Of a DNA stretch of 64,000 nucleotides, positions 44,393 to 53,673 are shown one piece after another. A program made the position numbers and the translations under genes. The notes under the pieces were generated by a model, which was not told the DNA's origin, did not search any database, and saw only the letters and a list, made by a program, of their open reading frames with translations. This stretch comes from Cyclobacteriaceae bacterium. Its GTDB lineage: Bacteria; Bacteroidota; Bacteroidia; Cytophagales; Cyclobacteriaceae. The stretch spans positions 1,922,001-1,986,000 of the forward strand of contig JAHBUD010000001.1 in the NCBI GenBank assembly GCA_019638255.1. The letters are read 5' to 3'. The number at the start of each line of letters is the position of its first letter. The stretch's first letter is position 1.

Positions 44393-46009
44393 ATGAATTT
44401 GAATGGATTTGAAAGGCATGGTTTGTTTTCGTCATTGCGATATGACTTTCCGGCCAGTCTTGTTGTGTTTTTTGTTGCGCTGCCCTTGTGTCTTGGTATA
44501 GCGCTGGCTAGTGGGGCTCCTTTATTCTCGGGTTTAATTGCAGGCATTGTAGGCGGTATCATAGTGGCTTCCATCAGCAATTCTCAACTGGGCGTTAGCG
44601 GACCGGCTGCAGGATTAACAATAATTGTTTTAACAGCGATTCAGCAACTTGGCAGCTTCGAGGTGTTTCTTGTTTCTGTAGTGCTGGCAGGTGTTATTCA
44701 AATTGCCTTGGGGTTTGCACGCGCGGGCATTATAGGTTATTACTTCCCTACATCTGTGATAAAAGGGATGCTCACCGCCATCGGCATCATTATTATTTTG
44801 AAACAAATACCACATGCGCTTGGTTACGATGCTGATTATGAAGGTGACCTTTCGTTCAGTCAGGCGGATGGCCATAATACTTTTACCGAGTTGTTCTACA
44901 TGGTTGATGCTGTAACCCCTTCAGCAATACTCATCAGTGCAATTGCATTAGTTATCATTCTTTTTTGGGATATGTACCTGATTAAGCAACACCAGATTTT
45001 TAAACTAATACCCGGCCCATTGGTTGCCGTAGTGACAGGTGTTGTATACCAATCGTTTACTTCTTCTTTTTTACCGGCCTGGGCATTAAGTGCCGACCAT
45101 TTGGTTTCGGTGCCTGTGGCCGACAGCATCAGCAGCTTTATAGGTCAATTTACATTTCCGGATTTTTCCGCCATTGTAAATCAGGATGTGTGGGTGGTTG
45201 CATTTACATTAGCCGTTGTGGCCAGCATTGAAACGTTGTTGTCAGTTGAAGCAACCGATAAGTTGGATCCTTATAAACGTACGACCAATACAAATCTTGA
45301 ACTGATTGCACAGGGTAGTGGAAATATATTTTCAGGTCTTATCGGTGGAATCCCCATCACGCAGGTTATCCTTCGCAGTTCAGCCAACATACAGTCGGGT
45401 GGAAAAACAAAAATGTCAGCCATTCTACACGGTATGTTGTTATTGCTTTGCGTTATCGCAATACCTGGAATATTGAACAAGGTGCCGTTATCTGTTTTGG
45501 CTGCTGTGCTATTGGTAGTAGGATATAAACTTGCCAAGCCATCCGTTTTCAAGCAAATGGCCCGATTGGGCTGGAGTCAGTCTCTCCCCTTTATTACAAC
45601 AGTTGTCGGGGTTGTATTTACTGATTTGTTAAAGGGCATAGGCATTGGAATGGTGGTAGCTGTTGTCATTATCCTTAGAAACAGTTATAAAAATTCGCAT
45701 TTCATTCATAAAGGTATGTCTGAGGATGGTGAAAATTTGATTAAAATGACATTGGCTGAGGAAGTTGTTTTTCTAAATAAAGGAAGCATCAAGAAGGAAC
45801 TGAGCCGTGTTACCGAAGGCACAAAAGTTATCATCGACATGAGCAAGTCAGTACACGTTGATTACGATGTGCTTGAGATTATTGAGGACTTTATCAACCA
45901 GGCCAAGGCAAGAAATATTGATGTAGCGTTAATACGTGAGGGCAGATCGCCTTCACCTGACAAGGGCAAGAAAAAAGTTGCCGAACTGGAATTGGAAGGT
46001 AAAAGCTAG
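44393..46009 (+). CDS. SulP/SLC26-family anion transporter with STAS domain
   Basis: A 538-residue inner-membrane protein with the SulP core (YDFPASLVVFFVALPLCLGIA near residue 14, NSQLGVSGPAAGLT near 62) and a C-terminal STAS domain at about 440-538. Substrates in this family include sulfate, bicarbonate and other anions; many Bacteroidota versions are annotated as bicarbonate or sulfate transporters without proof. The UspA gene follows after 5 bases, suggesting a functional link. About ten to twelve hydrophobic segments are visible. Confidence 0.9.
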   Translation: MNLNGFERHGLFSSLRYDFPASLVVFFVALPLCLGIALASGAPLFSGLIAGIVGGIIVASISNSQLGVSGPAAGLTIIVLTAIQQLGSFEVFLVSVVLAGVIQIALGFARAGIIGYYFPTSVIKGMLTAIGIIIILKQIPHALGYDADYEGDLSFSQADGHNTFTELFYMVDAVTPSAILISAIALVIILFWDMYLIKQHQIFKLIPGPLVAVVTGVVYQSFTSSFLPAWALSADHLVSVPVADSISSFIGQFTFPDFSAIVNQDVWVVAFTLAVVASIETLLSVEATDKLDPYKRTTNTNLELIAQGSGNIFSGLIGGIPITQVILRSSANIQSGGKTKMSAILHGMLLLLCVIAIPGILNKVPLSVLAAVLLVVGYKLAKPSVFKQMARLGWSQSLPFITTVVGVVFTDLLKGIGIGMVVAVVIILRNSYKNSHFIHKGMSEDGENLIKMTLAEEVVFLNKGSIKKELSRVTEGTKVIIDMSKSVHVDYDVLEIIEDFINQAKARNIDVALIREGRSPSPDKGKKKVAELELEGKS

Positions 46010-46014
46010 CAGAT

Positions 46015-46812
46015 ATGGATAGGCATACCTACTTTGTGCCCATTGATTTCTCAGATTATTCGTACAATGCTCTACAATATGCTACCATGTTGGCCAGTAA
46101 AACCATGAGCAAGGTGGTGCTAAGTCATGTAATTGATTCAGAAGAAGTGCCACTTTCAGATAACCCCGCAGTAGTGACCTGGGGCCTAGATAAAATATCC
46201 CGAAGAGTTCGCGAAAAAATTGAATCACTGCGTGAAATGATTTCCCTGACAGGCATTTCGGTGCAGGAGGAAATACTGGTTGGCCAGGTTGAAAATTCGT
46301 TACTCAAGCTAATTGAAAGGATTAAACCTACGGTTATTGTTTTAGGAAGAAGTCCTCAGCGACAACTTCAAAAATCTGCCATCATTGCATCGATAACCAG
46401 GTATGCCAAAGTGCCTGTATTGGTTGTGCCCGGCTCGCACCATCCAAGAATTCCAGGTCGGGTGGCACTTGCTGCTGATTTAAAATCATTTGCATTTTGT
46501 GATTGTGAATCGATAATCGAGATTTTGAAAAACACTTCTCAGGAATTGTTTGTGTTAAACACCCGTGACTATCAATCGGGCAGTTCGGAGCTTGAGTGGA
46601 TAGGTAAGTTTAACGCTATGTATAATATGCAGGCGCAAGTGCTGCCGTCAGCAGATGTTGAGCAAGTAGTTGATTACATCAACAACAATAATATTGATTT
46701 GCTTTGCGCTGTAGACCGTAACTACGGCCTGTTGGAAAACCTGCTTAATCCTGCACAGGCAAGCAAATTAGCCTCGCAAGTGGAAGTTCCGGTTCTGTTG
46801 TTCAAAGATTAA
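46015..46812 (+). CDS. Universal stress protein, tandem UspA
   Basis: A 265-residue protein made of two UspA-like Rossmann domains. The first (1-140) has YFVPIDFSDYSYNALQYA at its start and VIVLGRSPQRQLQKSAI with the nucleotide-loop pattern; the second (~150-265) is more divergent. It follows the SulP gene by 5 bases, so it is co-transcribed. Such pairs often tune transporter activity through adenine-nucleotide binding. Its last 11 bases overlap the end of the convergent PiT-like gene. Confidence 0.9.
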   Translation: MDRHTYFVPIDFSDYSYNALQYATMLASKTMSKVVLSHVIDSEEVPLSDNPAVVTWGLDKISRRVREKIESLREMISLTGISVQEEILVGQVENSLLKLIERIKPTVIVLGRSPQRQLQKSAIIASITRYAKVPVLVVPGSHHPRIPGRVALAADLKSFAFCDCESIIEILKNTSQELFVLNTRDYQSGSSELEWIGKFNAMYNMQAQVLPSADVEQVVDYINNNNIDLLCAVDRNYGLLENLLNPAQASKLASQVEVPVLLFKD

Positions 46813-47953
46813 AAAGACCTGTAAAATACTCAATGATGGCGTTTCTGATGTTCGGATTGGCACCCGATGCGAGCGCTACTGAAATAACCAAACCAATTGA
46901 AGCGTAGAAAAAATCCCGACCAATAATTTTAACAGCCTTTGTTTTATGCTTACTGCCCTTCTTTCTTCTGGATAAACTAACAGCCATCTCCCGACCGCCA
47001 ATCGTGCCCAGAAAAACCCATGTGGTGCTCATGGGCACTGTACTGATGAATAATTTATAGATTAAGAGAAGTACGTAAGTGAAGTCAATAAGGGTTGCCG
47101 CTCGTATATCGGAAATCCTAACTTTTTCACTTACCACTTCCTGAATCTTATCTCCTCTTAAATAAAAGAGTATACCCAAGCCAAAGAAAATGGTGCCGAT
47201 AAAGATTAAAAACTGAAGTAGGTTTAATTGCCGGGGAAGAAAAACAGCAATGTTAGCACCATCCTGCATCAACCAAACTGACCAAAGAGACCCACTCACT
47301 ATCCATTGAGTTATCGTCCAGCCAAAATGCGCTTTTCTTTTTTTGAAATGTTTTCGAATGTAGTCAAAGCCAAAATACCATATTAAAAAAGAAATGATAA
47401 AGGCGAGTGCATAACCCGATACACTTTTGCCGACAATAGAGGTAATTCCACTGGTGTCAGCGCTGAAAACACTAAGCATTAAAAAAGTAGTTGATACGGG
47501 CATTCTCAGCCGTGTAAGAACAAGTAATACTACCGGGGCGATAATCTGGAAGTATGAAAATTGCTCAAGGTGTGGGTATTTTGTGTTGCCTTGGTCGTTC
47601 AATAAACGTTGATAGGTTACATCACCATTATAATAAAAGTAGCTGAACGCAATGGTACCGATCATGATTAAACCGGTAAACAACCAGAGTATGTACCATT
47701 TTTTGTCTTTGTTGCTTTCAATAAAGGTTCCAAGTGACTGAATGCTGTCGTTGGCCACAGCGGCATAGGCGGCAAAGAAAAAGCCGAACCACATAGCCAC
47801 TTGTCCATTAAAAGTAGCAAATGCGGCCAGTATGAATGCCAAGCCAATCAGAATAAGAAATGTCCTTTCTTTCGTGGCGCGCTCAAGAATATTCAGGTAA
47901 GGAACTTCGCTGGTATTCTTCCTCCGTTTAACGGTTATTTCAGGTTTGAGCAT
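46802..47953 (-). CDS. PiT-family-like membrane protein, unknown substrate
   Basis: A 383-residue protein (ATG at 47953; a GTG at 47965 is an alternative) with about ten membrane segments. Two halves carry divergent forms of the phosphate-transporter signatures: AVANDSIQSLGTF near residue 60 in place of GANDxxNxxG, and MPVSTTFLML and VPMSTTWVFLGTIGG near 150 and 310 in place of PVSTTHxxxG. It is thus probably a distant PiT relative that moves an inorganic ion, but several key positions differ, so phosphate transport is unproven. It is convergent with, and overlaps by 11 bases, the UspA gene. Confidence 0.7.
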   Translation of the reverse strand: MLKPEITVKRRKNTSEVPYLNILERATKERTFLILIGLAFILAAFATFNGQVAMWFGFFFAAYAAVANDSIQSLGTFIESNKDKKWYILWLFTGLIMIGTIAFSYFYYNGDVTYQRLLNDQGNTKYPHLEQFSYFQIIAPVVLLVLTRLRMPVSTTFLMLSVFSADTSGITSIVGKSVSGYALAFIISFLIWYFGFDYIRKHFKKRKAHFGWTITQWIVSGSLWSVWLMQDGANIAVFLPRQLNLLQFLIFIGTIFFGLGILFYLRGDKIQEVVSEKVRISDIRAATLIDFTYVLLLIYKLFISTVPMSTTWVFLGTIGGREMAVSLSRRKKGSKHKTKAVKIIGRDFFYASIGLVISVALASGANPNIRNAIIEYFTGLFNL

Positions 47954-48125
47954 CCGTGCGGCCACTTTTTCAGACGGGTAAAGTTGATGGGAAATTCCTT
48001 CTCCAATATTACCGCAATGTTAAATATTATGGGTATCCGCAACAAATTCTGAATTGTTGGTTCGCTATTGTTTTAGTTAAATCTATGGCTAGTGCTAAGC
48101 ATATAACTCCTAAACCAATCAGCGT

Positions 48126-48881
48126 TTAGAATTTCTCCGGACGCCCTTGGCTGAATAGCCATAGAAGTAACTGGGGCTCAGCAAATGCGGGTTTCCAACT
48201 ATCATGGCCTACTTTCCGGTATTCGGTGTATTTTGGTTTTGAACCGGCTTTCTTCAACGCGGCTACCATTTTCCTGCTTTGTTCAGGCAATACCACAGTA
48301 TCTTTTTTTCCATGAAATACCCAAACAGGAATATGCCTTATGGTTTCTGCTTGATTCCAATCCCCACCTCCACAAATGGGAACACCGGCAGCAAATTTCT
48401 GAGGAAAACGTGTAAGAAGGTACCATGTCCCAAAGCCACCCATGGAAAGCCCGATCACATAAACCCGGTTTGAATCAATAGTGTTATGCAGAATCAATGA
48501 ATCAACCAGACTGATAACAGTTGAGGCTGGCGTTTGGGGTTTGGTGTACCAATCCTCTGGAGCCCATCGCTTTCCCTCGGGGCATTGAGGAACCACTACG
48601 TATGCCGGAAATTGATTTCGGTTATTGGCATTGAGAAACAGGTCAGTAATGTATTTTAGGTTTTGCTCATTGTCGCTTCCCCGCTCACCCGAACCATGAA
48701 GAAAAAGTATCAGCGGATAAGTTGTACTTTCTACTGGATTTTCCGGATAGAGTAACCGATAGGGTAATGTGTCGTGTGCGGTACGAAATTCAAGTTTCTT
48801 AAAGTCATCAAAAGGTTGCGCTGCAACACCAATACTGATGAACATAGAACTGATCAGAAGTAGTATTTTTGGCATAAGCAT
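48126..48881 (-). CDS. Exported alpha/beta-hydrolase, esterase/peptidase-like
   Basis: A ~251-residue secreted enzyme (start ATG at 48881, or 48875) with signal peptide MPKILLLISSMFISIGVAAQ. The oxyanion region is LFLHGSGERGSDNEQN, the nucleophile elbow is GLSMGGFGTW, and the catalytic His is in VGHDSWKPAF. It belongs to the prolyl-oligopeptidase/phospholipase-carboxylesterase type of predicted peptidases. Substrate unknown. It is divergent from pdeM, 37 bases away. Confidence 0.85.
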   Translation of the reverse strand: MLMPKILLLISSMFISIGVAAQPFDDFKKLEFRTAHDTLPYRLLYPENPVESTTYPLILFLHGSGERGSDNEQNLKYITDLFLNANNRNQFPAYVVVPQCPEGKRWAPEDWYTKPQTPASTVISLVDSLILHNTIDSNRVYVIGLSMGGFGTWYLLTRFPQKFAAGVPICGGGDWNQAETIRHIPVWVFHGKKDTVVLPEQSRKMVAALKKAGSKPKYTEYRKVGHDSWKPAFAEPQLLLWLFSQGRPEKF

Positions 48882-48918
48882 GCAGCGCAAGTTATGATTT
48901 TTATTATTATCAAGTGAT

Positions 48919-49557
48919 ATGGAGGTTACTGTAAGCGGTGAGCTTTTTACGTTGCTTCCACAACGTGCTGTGTGGTGGAAAAGGCAGGGCCTGTTGCTGG
49001 TGGCCGATATGCATTTGGGAAAGGTTAATCATTTTAGAAAAGCGGGCATGCCGGTGCCTGCAAAGGCGAGTGATAAGAATTGGGAAATACTCATCGGGTT
49101 AGTGCAGAAGTTAAAACCGCAGCGATTGATTTGTATTGGCGATCTGTTTCACAGTCATTACAATAGCGATTGGGAAATGTTAGGTCAGTTCATCCGAAAT
49201 TTTAGTCAGCTTTCATTTGAATTGATAACCGGTAATCATGATATTCTTTCTAATCATCAATATAATCGAAACAACATTGTACTTCACGGAGAGGTTTTGC
49301 AGATGGATCAAATTATACTCACTCATATTCCAACAGAAACCCAACTACGCGGCACTTATACAATCTCCGGACATGTGCATCCCGGTATTCAACTTACAGG
49401 AAAGGGTAAGCAGAAAATTACATTACCCTGTTTTTATTTTAGTAAACGGCAGGCCTATCTTCCGGCATTTGGTATGTTTACCGGGCTATCGAGAGTATTG
49501 CCTGAAAAAAATGATAGGATATTTGCTATTGCAGATAATACAGTAATTCGTGTTTAA
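48919..49557 (+). CDS. pdeM: Ligase-associated DNA damage response endonuclease PdeM
   Basis: A 212-residue metallophosphoesterase with the five conserved blocks: VADMHLGKVNHFRKAG (metal site with Asp and His), CIGDLFHSH, ITGNHDI, LTHIP and ISGHVHPG. This is the PdeM branch, which normally sits with an Lhr-type helicase, an ATP-dependent ligase and an MBL-fold exonuclease. Here the helicase is at 35208, on the same strand but 11 kb away, and the other two are not visible. The next gene starts 8 bases after its stop. Confidence 0.9.
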   Translation: MEVTVSGELFTLLPQRAVWWKRQGLLLVADMHLGKVNHFRKAGMPVPAKASDKNWEILIGLVQKLKPQRLICIGDLFHSHYNSDWEMLGQFIRNFSQLSFELITGNHDILSNHQYNRNNIVLHGEVLQMDQIILTHIPTETQLRGTYTISGHVHPGIQLTGKGKQKITLPCFYFSKRQAYLPAFGMFTGLSRVLPEKNDRIFAIADNTVIRV

Positions 49558-49568
49558 TCAACAGCGTG

Positions 49569-50924
49569 ATGATGTACAAGGGTTTGATCTTTATTATACT
49601 GACTGGAAATGTTTTTTTTCTCAACGCTCAGGACACCACACAAATTTCGTTGCTGTTTCTGGGCGACATTATGCAACATGAAACTCAACTTCAGGCTGCT
49701 TACAATTCAAAGACGGGGCGATATAACTACACCGAGTGCTTTAAATTTTTACGCCCCTACTTTCAATCAGTTGATCTTACCATCGGTAACCTCGAGCTAA
49801 CGTTGGGTGGGAAGCCTTTTAAAGGATATCCGCAGTTTAGCGCACCCGATGAACTGGCGGTTGCCCTAAAGAACGTTGGTGTTGATGTTCTGGTAACGGC
49901 CAATAATCACAGTGTTGACCGAAGAAAGAAAGGACTTGAGCGCACCATCAAGGTGCTGGACAGTCTACAGATTATGCACACCGGCACGTTTGCCGATACG
50001 GTGGATCGGATGAATGATTACCCCTTATTGATTCACCGGAATGGATTTACGTTGGCCTTACTGAACTACACCTATGGTACCAACGGTATTCCGGTCACTA
50101 AGCCAAATATTGTAAACCTTATCGATACTGCACTAATCCGAAAAGACCTGGTAAGGGCTCGCGAACTTAAGCCCGATGCTACGATCGTGTTTATGCACTG
50201 GGGTAACGAATACGAAAATCAACCTACACGGCAGCAACGTATGTTGGCAGAGTTTTGCTTTAAACATGGTGCCCAACTGGTCATCGGTGCGCACCCGCAT
50301 GTATTGCAACCCATGGAGTGGAGCAAGGAAAAGAATCAACTCGTAGTTTATTCGCTTGGAAATTTTGTTTCCGGCCAGCGGCCACGTTACCGTGATGGCG
50401 GTGCCATGCTTCAGGTAGTATTGAACAAAGTTATTTCTGTGGATACGGCCTATACCTTTATAAATGAAGCTGAATACCGGTTGCAATGGGTTTATCGTGC
50501 AACGGATGCCCAAAGAAGTTTTTATGTTTTACCGGTTGCAAGTTTTGAATATGACTCAACCGCTTTCATTAAGGATGAATCTTCACGACAGGCATTCAAA
50601 ACCTTTGTTGATGATTCGCGGAAATTGTTGACGAAGTATAATCTTGGTATTGATGAGCTGAGTACACATCCTCCGGATACTACTATAACCTACACATTAT
50701 TCATTGCTGAGGCACGTACCAGCGAAGAGGTATATAACATTTTACTCCAAGCCGATAGCTTTAGCTATGGTTTAGCCAGCACCAACCATGAGACTATAAC
50801 CTCTTTTTATACCGGAAATTTTAGATCCTATGAAAAAGCCGTTCAGGTTATGGAAAAATTAAAAGCAGATTGGCCCGAGCTTAAAATTATTCGAGTGATC
50901 AATGGAGTGATGGGGGAGGAATGA
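49569..50924 (+). CDS. CapA-family phosphoesterase-like protein with possible SPOR-like tail
   Basis: A ~451-residue exported protein (GTG 49566, ATG 49569 or 49572). A signal segment covers about residues 3-20. The CapA/PgsA-type metallophosphatase fold runs from ISLLFLGDIMQHETQ to about residue 290, with NLELTLGG, VTANNHSVDR, MHWGNEYEN and GAHPHVLQP motifs. The last ~75 residues (SFYTGNFRSYEKAVQVMEKL) resemble a SPOR peptidoglycan-binding repeat. CapA proteins are named from poly-glutamate capsules, but many act on other envelope polymers. Function unknown. Confidence 0.82.
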   Translation: MMYKGLIFIILTGNVFFLNAQDTTQISLLFLGDIMQHETQLQAAYNSKTGRYNYTECFKFLRPYFQSVDLTIGNLELTLGGKPFKGYPQFSAPDELAVALKNVGVDVLVTANNHSVDRRKKGLERTIKVLDSLQIMHTGTFADTVDRMNDYPLLIHRNGFTLALLNYTYGTNGIPVTKPNIVNLIDTALIRKDLVRARELKPDATIVFMHWGNEYENQPTRQQRMLAEFCFKHGAQLVIGAHPHVLQPMEWSKEKNQLVVYSLGNFVSGQRPRYRDGGAMLQVVLNKVISVDTAYTFINEAEYRLQWVYRATDAQRSFYVLPVASFEYDSTAFIKDESSRQAFKTFVDDSRKLLTKYNLGIDELSTHPPDTTITYTLFIAEARTSEEVYNILLQADSFSYGLASTNHETITSFYTGNFRSYEKAVQVMEKLKADWPELKIIRVINGVMGEE

Positions 50925-50937
50925 TGAATCAATTGGT

Positions 50938-51651
50938 TTATCTCCTTCTCTTTTTGTAATTCTGACCACCCCCAGAACTGAACAGCAATCCGATGGAGAA
51001 CTCAAGGCCTGTTAAATCAATTTTGGCATCGGGATAATTGATGGTTACCGTTTCAACTCCATTTCCGTTCACACCTTTAAATGTGCCCTCCAACGGAAAC
51101 GATGATTGTCCGATCAGGTAATTACATTCCAGTGAAATTCCCACCTGGGGCATAATGTAAAATGTCAATTCAACCCCGGCATGGTAACCAAAGCCAGGTT
51201 TGTTGCTATAGGTTAAATCAGCATTTACAATTTCAAGTTGGTAAAACTCTCTCATGGCCCTGTCCATGTTACCGTAGTTAATCTTTTGGTCGAAACCATA
51301 GAAGAAAAATCCACCACCTTTAATGTCGAATTGCACACCATTGCCTTTTAGTTCAATCACCAACTCTGCCGGTATAAAGATAGTGAAGTTGGGCCCCACT
51401 AAAGGTGCCTTGGATTCAAACGGCAAATCCTTAACATTCAAACCCGACATCCGGTAAAGTGATACTCCTGTTTCAAGTGCGAGAAAATTATTCAGGTTAA
51501 CCCCAATTCCACGGATGGAGAACGGGCTAATGGGCGTGGAGAAATAGCCATTCTTAGGAATGAAGTAGGAGAATGATAGTCCAAAATCCTGCGCTTTTGC
51601 CATGCCTGACAAAAGTGCAAGCGTAAGGGTGAGTAATGCTGTTTTTATCAT
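50938..51651 (-). CDS. Outer-membrane beta-barrel protein, unknown
   Basis: A 237-residue protein with a signal peptide (MIKTALLTLTLALLSGMAKAQ) and about eight to ten amphipathic beta-strands with aromatic residues, ending in IGLLFSSGGGQNYKKRRR. It fits the generic PorT/OmpW-like barrel proteins of Bacteroidota but I do not recognise a specific family. It is convergent with the CapA gene (13 bases). No partner gene suggests a function. Confidence 0.6.
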   Translation of the reverse strand: MIKTALLTLTLALLSGMAKAQDFGLSFSYFIPKNGYFSTPISPFSIRGIGVNLNNFLALETGVSLYRMSGLNVKDLPFESKAPLVGPNFTIFIPAELVIELKGNGVQFDIKGGGFFFYGFDQKINYGNMDRAMREFYQLEIVNADLTYSNKPGFGYHAGVELTFYIMPQVGISLECNYLIGQSSFPLEGTFKGVNGNGVETVTINYPDAKIDLTGLEFSIGLLFSSGGGQNYKKRRR

Positions 51652-51906
51652 ATTAATGGGGAATGAAGAAAGTTCTCAAATTAACGCGGCAAGGATATAA
51701 TCACGAAAAGTGCACAAAGCAAAAATACTCATAACGAGCGCAAAGAAGGTATTTCTCTGTGTTCATGCCTGTCGGCACGCTGGCTTTGTATTAATTCCTT
51801 TGGAGCCAATGTTGTTCAATGAGCATTTAACATAACACCAATTAAAATAAGTCAGCTTATATTTCAATAAAAATATACTTAACATTAGACGTATAATTAA
51901 CATGTT

Positions 51907-53625
51907 ATGAAGAATAATGCCTGGTTATTGTCTGTTGCAGTAAGTTTTTTGTTGTTGGCCTGTCAGTCTGCGAAGGAATCTGCCGATCTCGTAATTAAGG
52001 GTGGTAAAATTTATACCGTTAGCGACACTCAATCAATGGTAGAAGCAGTAGCGGTAACTGGTGATAAGATTGTTTTTACAGGAACAGAGGAAGAGGTACG
52101 GCAATATATTGGCACGAGCACACAGGTAATCGAACTTGAAGGTAAAACGATGGTTCCCGGATTTATTGAGGGGCACGGCCATTTTATGGGTGTTGGTTAT
52201 AACGAATTGAATCTTGACCTGATGTATGTAAAAAGCTACGATGAGTTAATCGAGAAGGTTAAAGAAGCAGTGGCTAAGGCGGAACCCGGGCAATGGATAC
52301 TTGGAAGAGGCTGGCATCAGGATAAGTGGGACGTTAAGCCCGATAAGTTGATCAAAGGTTTTCAAACCCATCATCAGCTTAGCGAAGTTTCACCGAACAA
52401 CCCTGTGTTTTTGCGCCACGCCAGTGGTCATGCTGCATTGGCCAATGCCAAAGCGATGGAGATAGCAGGTGTAAACCAATTGTCTAAAGAGGTAATTCAA
52501 GAACTTTCCGAAGACGGTGGAGAAATCATTCGTGATGAGTTGGGGAATCCTACTGGAATTTTCAATGAGCGTGCTATGGGACTAATTTCGCGTTACATGC
52601 CCTCTGATGAAGATGGAAGAGATGAACAGGCGTTGGAGCTGGCCATTAAAGCATGCTGGCGCAATGGTATCACCAGTTTTCACGATGCCGGTGTTTCCCG
52701 CGAGAACATTGCATTGTTTAGTGATTTTAAGCAAAAAGGAAAACTCGGTATCAGACTCTATGTTATGCTTACCGGGTGGGATTATGATCTGCTACAGGAA
52801 TGGTTTAAAAAAGGACCTGAGGTAGATGCAGAAAACTTGCTTACAGTACGGTCGGTTAAACTAAATTGTGATGGTGCCTTAGGCTCACGCGGTGCCTGGT
52901 TGTTGGAGCCTTACACCGATCGACCAGACTTCTATGGCATGGCCACGTACTCAATGGACTCTGTCCTCTCTATTTCACGGCAAGCTTTAAAAGCGGGCTT
53001 CCAGGTGTGTTCACATGCCATTGGTGATCGGGCCAATCAGGAAATACTTAATCGTTATGAAATCGCCTTCAAAGAAAATCCAACAGTAAGCGATCATCGC
53101 TTTCGGATTGAACACGCACAGCATCTTCATCCACAGGATATTCCTCGATTTGGCCAGTTGGGTGTAATACCGGCCCTGCAGGCTATACATATGTCAAGCG
53201 ACCGGCCGTGGGCGATTGAGCGATTGGGTGAGAAGCGGATCAAAGAAGGTGCTTACATGTGGCAATCTTTGCTAAAGTCAGGGGCTGTAATTGTAAATGG
53301 TACCGATGCGCCTGTGGAGCCAGTAAACCCTATACCCAGTTTCTATGCCTCAGTTTCCCGTAAAACATTGGCTGGTGAACCGGAAGGAGGCTATGAGCCG
53401 GAAGAAAAAATGACACGCATCCAGGCGTTGCGATCCTATACGTTGGATGCCGCCTATGGTGCGTTCGAGGAAAAGAGTAAAGGCTCGATTGAAGTGGGCA
53501 AGCTTGCAGATTTTGCAATCTTATCCGAGGATATCATGCAGTGCGATGAACAGCAGATACTCAATGCGCAGGTTATCATGACGATTATGGGCGGAAAAGT
53601 AGTGTACACCAACCCGATGAAATAA
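51907..53625 (+). CDS. YtcJ-like amidohydrolase lipoprotein
   Basis: A 572-residue metal-dependent hydrolase with a lipobox (LLLAC, Cys ~19). The amidohydrolase metal sites are visible: IEGHGHFMG near residue 95, SHAIGDRANQE near 372, HAQHLHP near 400 and NGTDAPVEPVNP near 465. Many YtcJ-like proteins are annotated as imidazolonepropionase-like or deaminases without proof, so the substrate is open. The preceding 255 bases hold no gene; the beta-barrel gene is divergent. A bidirectional hairpin follows the stop. Confidence 0.88.
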   Translation: MKNNAWLLSVAVSFLLLACQSAKESADLVIKGGKIYTVSDTQSMVEAVAVTGDKIVFTGTEEEVRQYIGTSTQVIELEGKTMVPGFIEGHGHFMGVGYNELNLDLMYVKSYDELIEKVKEAVAKAEPGQWILGRGWHQDKWDVKPDKLIKGFQTHHQLSEVSPNNPVFLRHASGHAALANAKAMEIAGVNQLSKEVIQELSEDGGEIIRDELGNPTGIFNERAMGLISRYMPSDEDGRDEQALELAIKACWRNGITSFHDAGVSRENIALFSDFKQKGKLGIRLYVMLTGWDYDLLQEWFKKGPEVDAENLLTVRSVKLNCDGALGSRGAWLLEPYTDRPDFYGMATYSMDSVLSISRQALKAGFQVCSHAIGDRANQEILNRYEIAFKENPTVSDHRFRIEHAQHLHPQDIPRFGQLGVIPALQAIHMSSDRPWAIERLGEKRIKEGAYMWQSLLKSGAVIVNGTDAPVEPVNPIPSFYASVSRKTLAGEPEGGYEPEEKMTRIQALRSYTLDAAYGAFEEKSKGSIEVGKLADFAILSEDIMQCDEQQILNAQVIMTIMGGKVVYTNPMK

Positions 53626-53627
53626 AA

Positions 53628-53653
53628 AAATCCTGACGTTGCCGCCAGGATTT
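53628..53653. terminator. Bidirectional terminator between convergent genes
   Basis: AAATCCTG (53628-53635) pairs with CAGGATTT (53646-53653) around a 10-base loop, preceded by an A-run on the + strand so that it can serve the TerB-like gene as well as the amidohydrolase. Confidence 0.6.
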
Positions 53654-53673
53654 CCGGTATAGGTTTGGTTGAA

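Noticed and set aside
51760..51790. A GCCTGTCGGCA-type fragment in the 255-base gap before the amidohydrolase
   Set aside because: It resembles a degenerate piece of a dispersed repeat, but there is only one copy, without a clear inverted partner, so I do not call a repeat family.
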